This document shows, piece by piece, positions 7,557 to 7,957 of a DNA stretch of 7,957 nucleotides. The translations under genes were made by a program, and so were the position numbers. The stretch is from Caulobacteraceae bacterium (lineage in GTDB: Bacteria; Pseudomonadota; Alphaproteobacteria; Caulobacterales; Caulobacteraceae). Position 1 is the stretch's first letter; each line of letters opens with the position of its first letter. The DNA lies in the NCBI GenBank assembly GCA_003161535.1, contig PMOM01000269.1, positions 1 to 7,957 on the forward strand, given 5' to 3'. The notes under the pieces were generated by a model. That model did not search any database and was not told where the DNA came from. It saw only the letters and a program-made list of their open reading frames with translations.

Positions 7557-7957
7557 ATGTTCGGGTTTCACAAACGATTGTTGGGCGGCGTGGTCGCCGG
7601 TTTCGCCGGCTGGGCCGCGGCCACGGCCATGGGCGCTCCGTTGGGAGCCAGGGTGCTGATCGGATGGAATGTCGGCGCGTTGATCTATCTGGCCGCCGTC
7701 TGGGCCGTATTCATCCGCGCCGGCGATGCCGAAATTCGCCAAAGGGCCGCCCGGCAGGATGAGACGCGCGGCGTGATCCTGGTGCTGGCCGTTCTGGCCG
7801 TCGTCGCCTCGCTGGCCGGAATCGTCGCCGCCCTGGCCTCGGTGAAGGGGGCGAGCGCCCCCGACCGCACCGTGGTGACAGCTCTGGCGGCCCTGACCCT
7901 GATAAGCTCGTGGTTTGTCCTGCAATCGCTCTTTGTGGCCCACTACGCGCATCGGCA
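7557..7957 (+). CDS. DUF1345 family membrane protein, 5' part
   Basis: An inner-membrane protein of unknown function; 133 codons are present and the gene runs off the window. Four hydrophobic segments are visible: about residues 8-28, 34-53 (GWNVGALIYLAAVWAVF), 72-94 and 104-128. The loop between the second and third (IRAGDAEIRQRAARQDETRG) and the fourth segment (ISSWFVLQSLFVAHYAH) match the DUF1345 pattern of a GWD/GWN membrane segment, a 'RAAREDE'-like loop and 'SW...HTxFALHYA'. The full family is about 210-220 residues, so roughly 60% is here. The N-terminus is short and basic (MFGFHKR), with no cleavable signal evident. It is divergent from the KGG stress gene, and the two may share control. 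The family is recognised by pattern memory; no substrate or reaction is known to me. Confidence 0.85.
   Translation, partial: MFGFHKRLLGGVVAGFAGWAAATAMGAPLGARVLIGWNVGALIYLAAVWAVFIRAGDAEIRQRAARQDETRGVILVLAVLAVVASLAGIVAALASVKGASAPDRTVVTALAALTLISSWFVLQSLFVAHYAHR

Overview
The window is GC-rich (roughly two thirds G+C by eye), densely packed bacterial DNA. The protein sequences, above all a DEAD-box helicase with a Q-motif start [10 protein letters not shown] and a topoisomerase IV ParE, point to an alphaproteobacterium, most likely Caulobacterales (Caulobacter/Phenylobacterium-like). That placement rests on protein resemblance recalled from memory, not on a search. There is no tRNA, rRNA, CRISPR array or insertion sequence, and no gene-free stretch longer than 300 bases.

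Layout. (1) 1-1199 holds a DEAD-box RNA helicase on the minus strand, complete from its start through helicase motif VI but cut off at about 141-150. There it meets head-on a second, plus-strand fragment of a closely related helicase (3-146). The two fragments form an imperfect inverted repeat (about 87% identical over 143 nt). (2) 1334-2740, minus strand, is an exported protein with N-terminal LGFP repeats, a divergent M23 (LytM-type) peptidase domain and a C-terminal Ig-like domain. (3) 2843-4849, minus strand, is parE, topoisomerase IV subunit B, with all key motifs intact. (4) 4850-5030 is a divergent control region with two GATC-centred palindromes. (5) 5031-7202, plus strand, is one long reading frame joining an EgtB-type sulfoxide synthase to an EgtD-type histidine methyltransferase, so two committed steps of ergothioneine synthesis sit on one polypeptide. 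(6) 7211-7423, minus strand, is a small KGG-motif stress protein, converging on the Egt gene with 8 bp between them. (7) 7557 to the window end, plus strand, is the start of a DUF1345 membrane protein.

How the genes relate. The window is mostly single-gene transcription units facing different ways rather than one pathway operon. The ergothioneine fusion and the KGG stress protein both suggest oxidative or general stress protection, and the KGG gene has a candidate general-stress (EcfG-type) promoter. ParE and the M23 envelope protein are chromosome-segregation and cell-wall functions on the same strand, but a 102-bp gap with its own candidate promoter separates them. The two most notable points are the EgtB-EgtD fusion, whose domain order is opposite to that of fungal Egt1, and the odd helicase inverted repeat at the left edge, which may be a real rearrangement or an assembly chimera.
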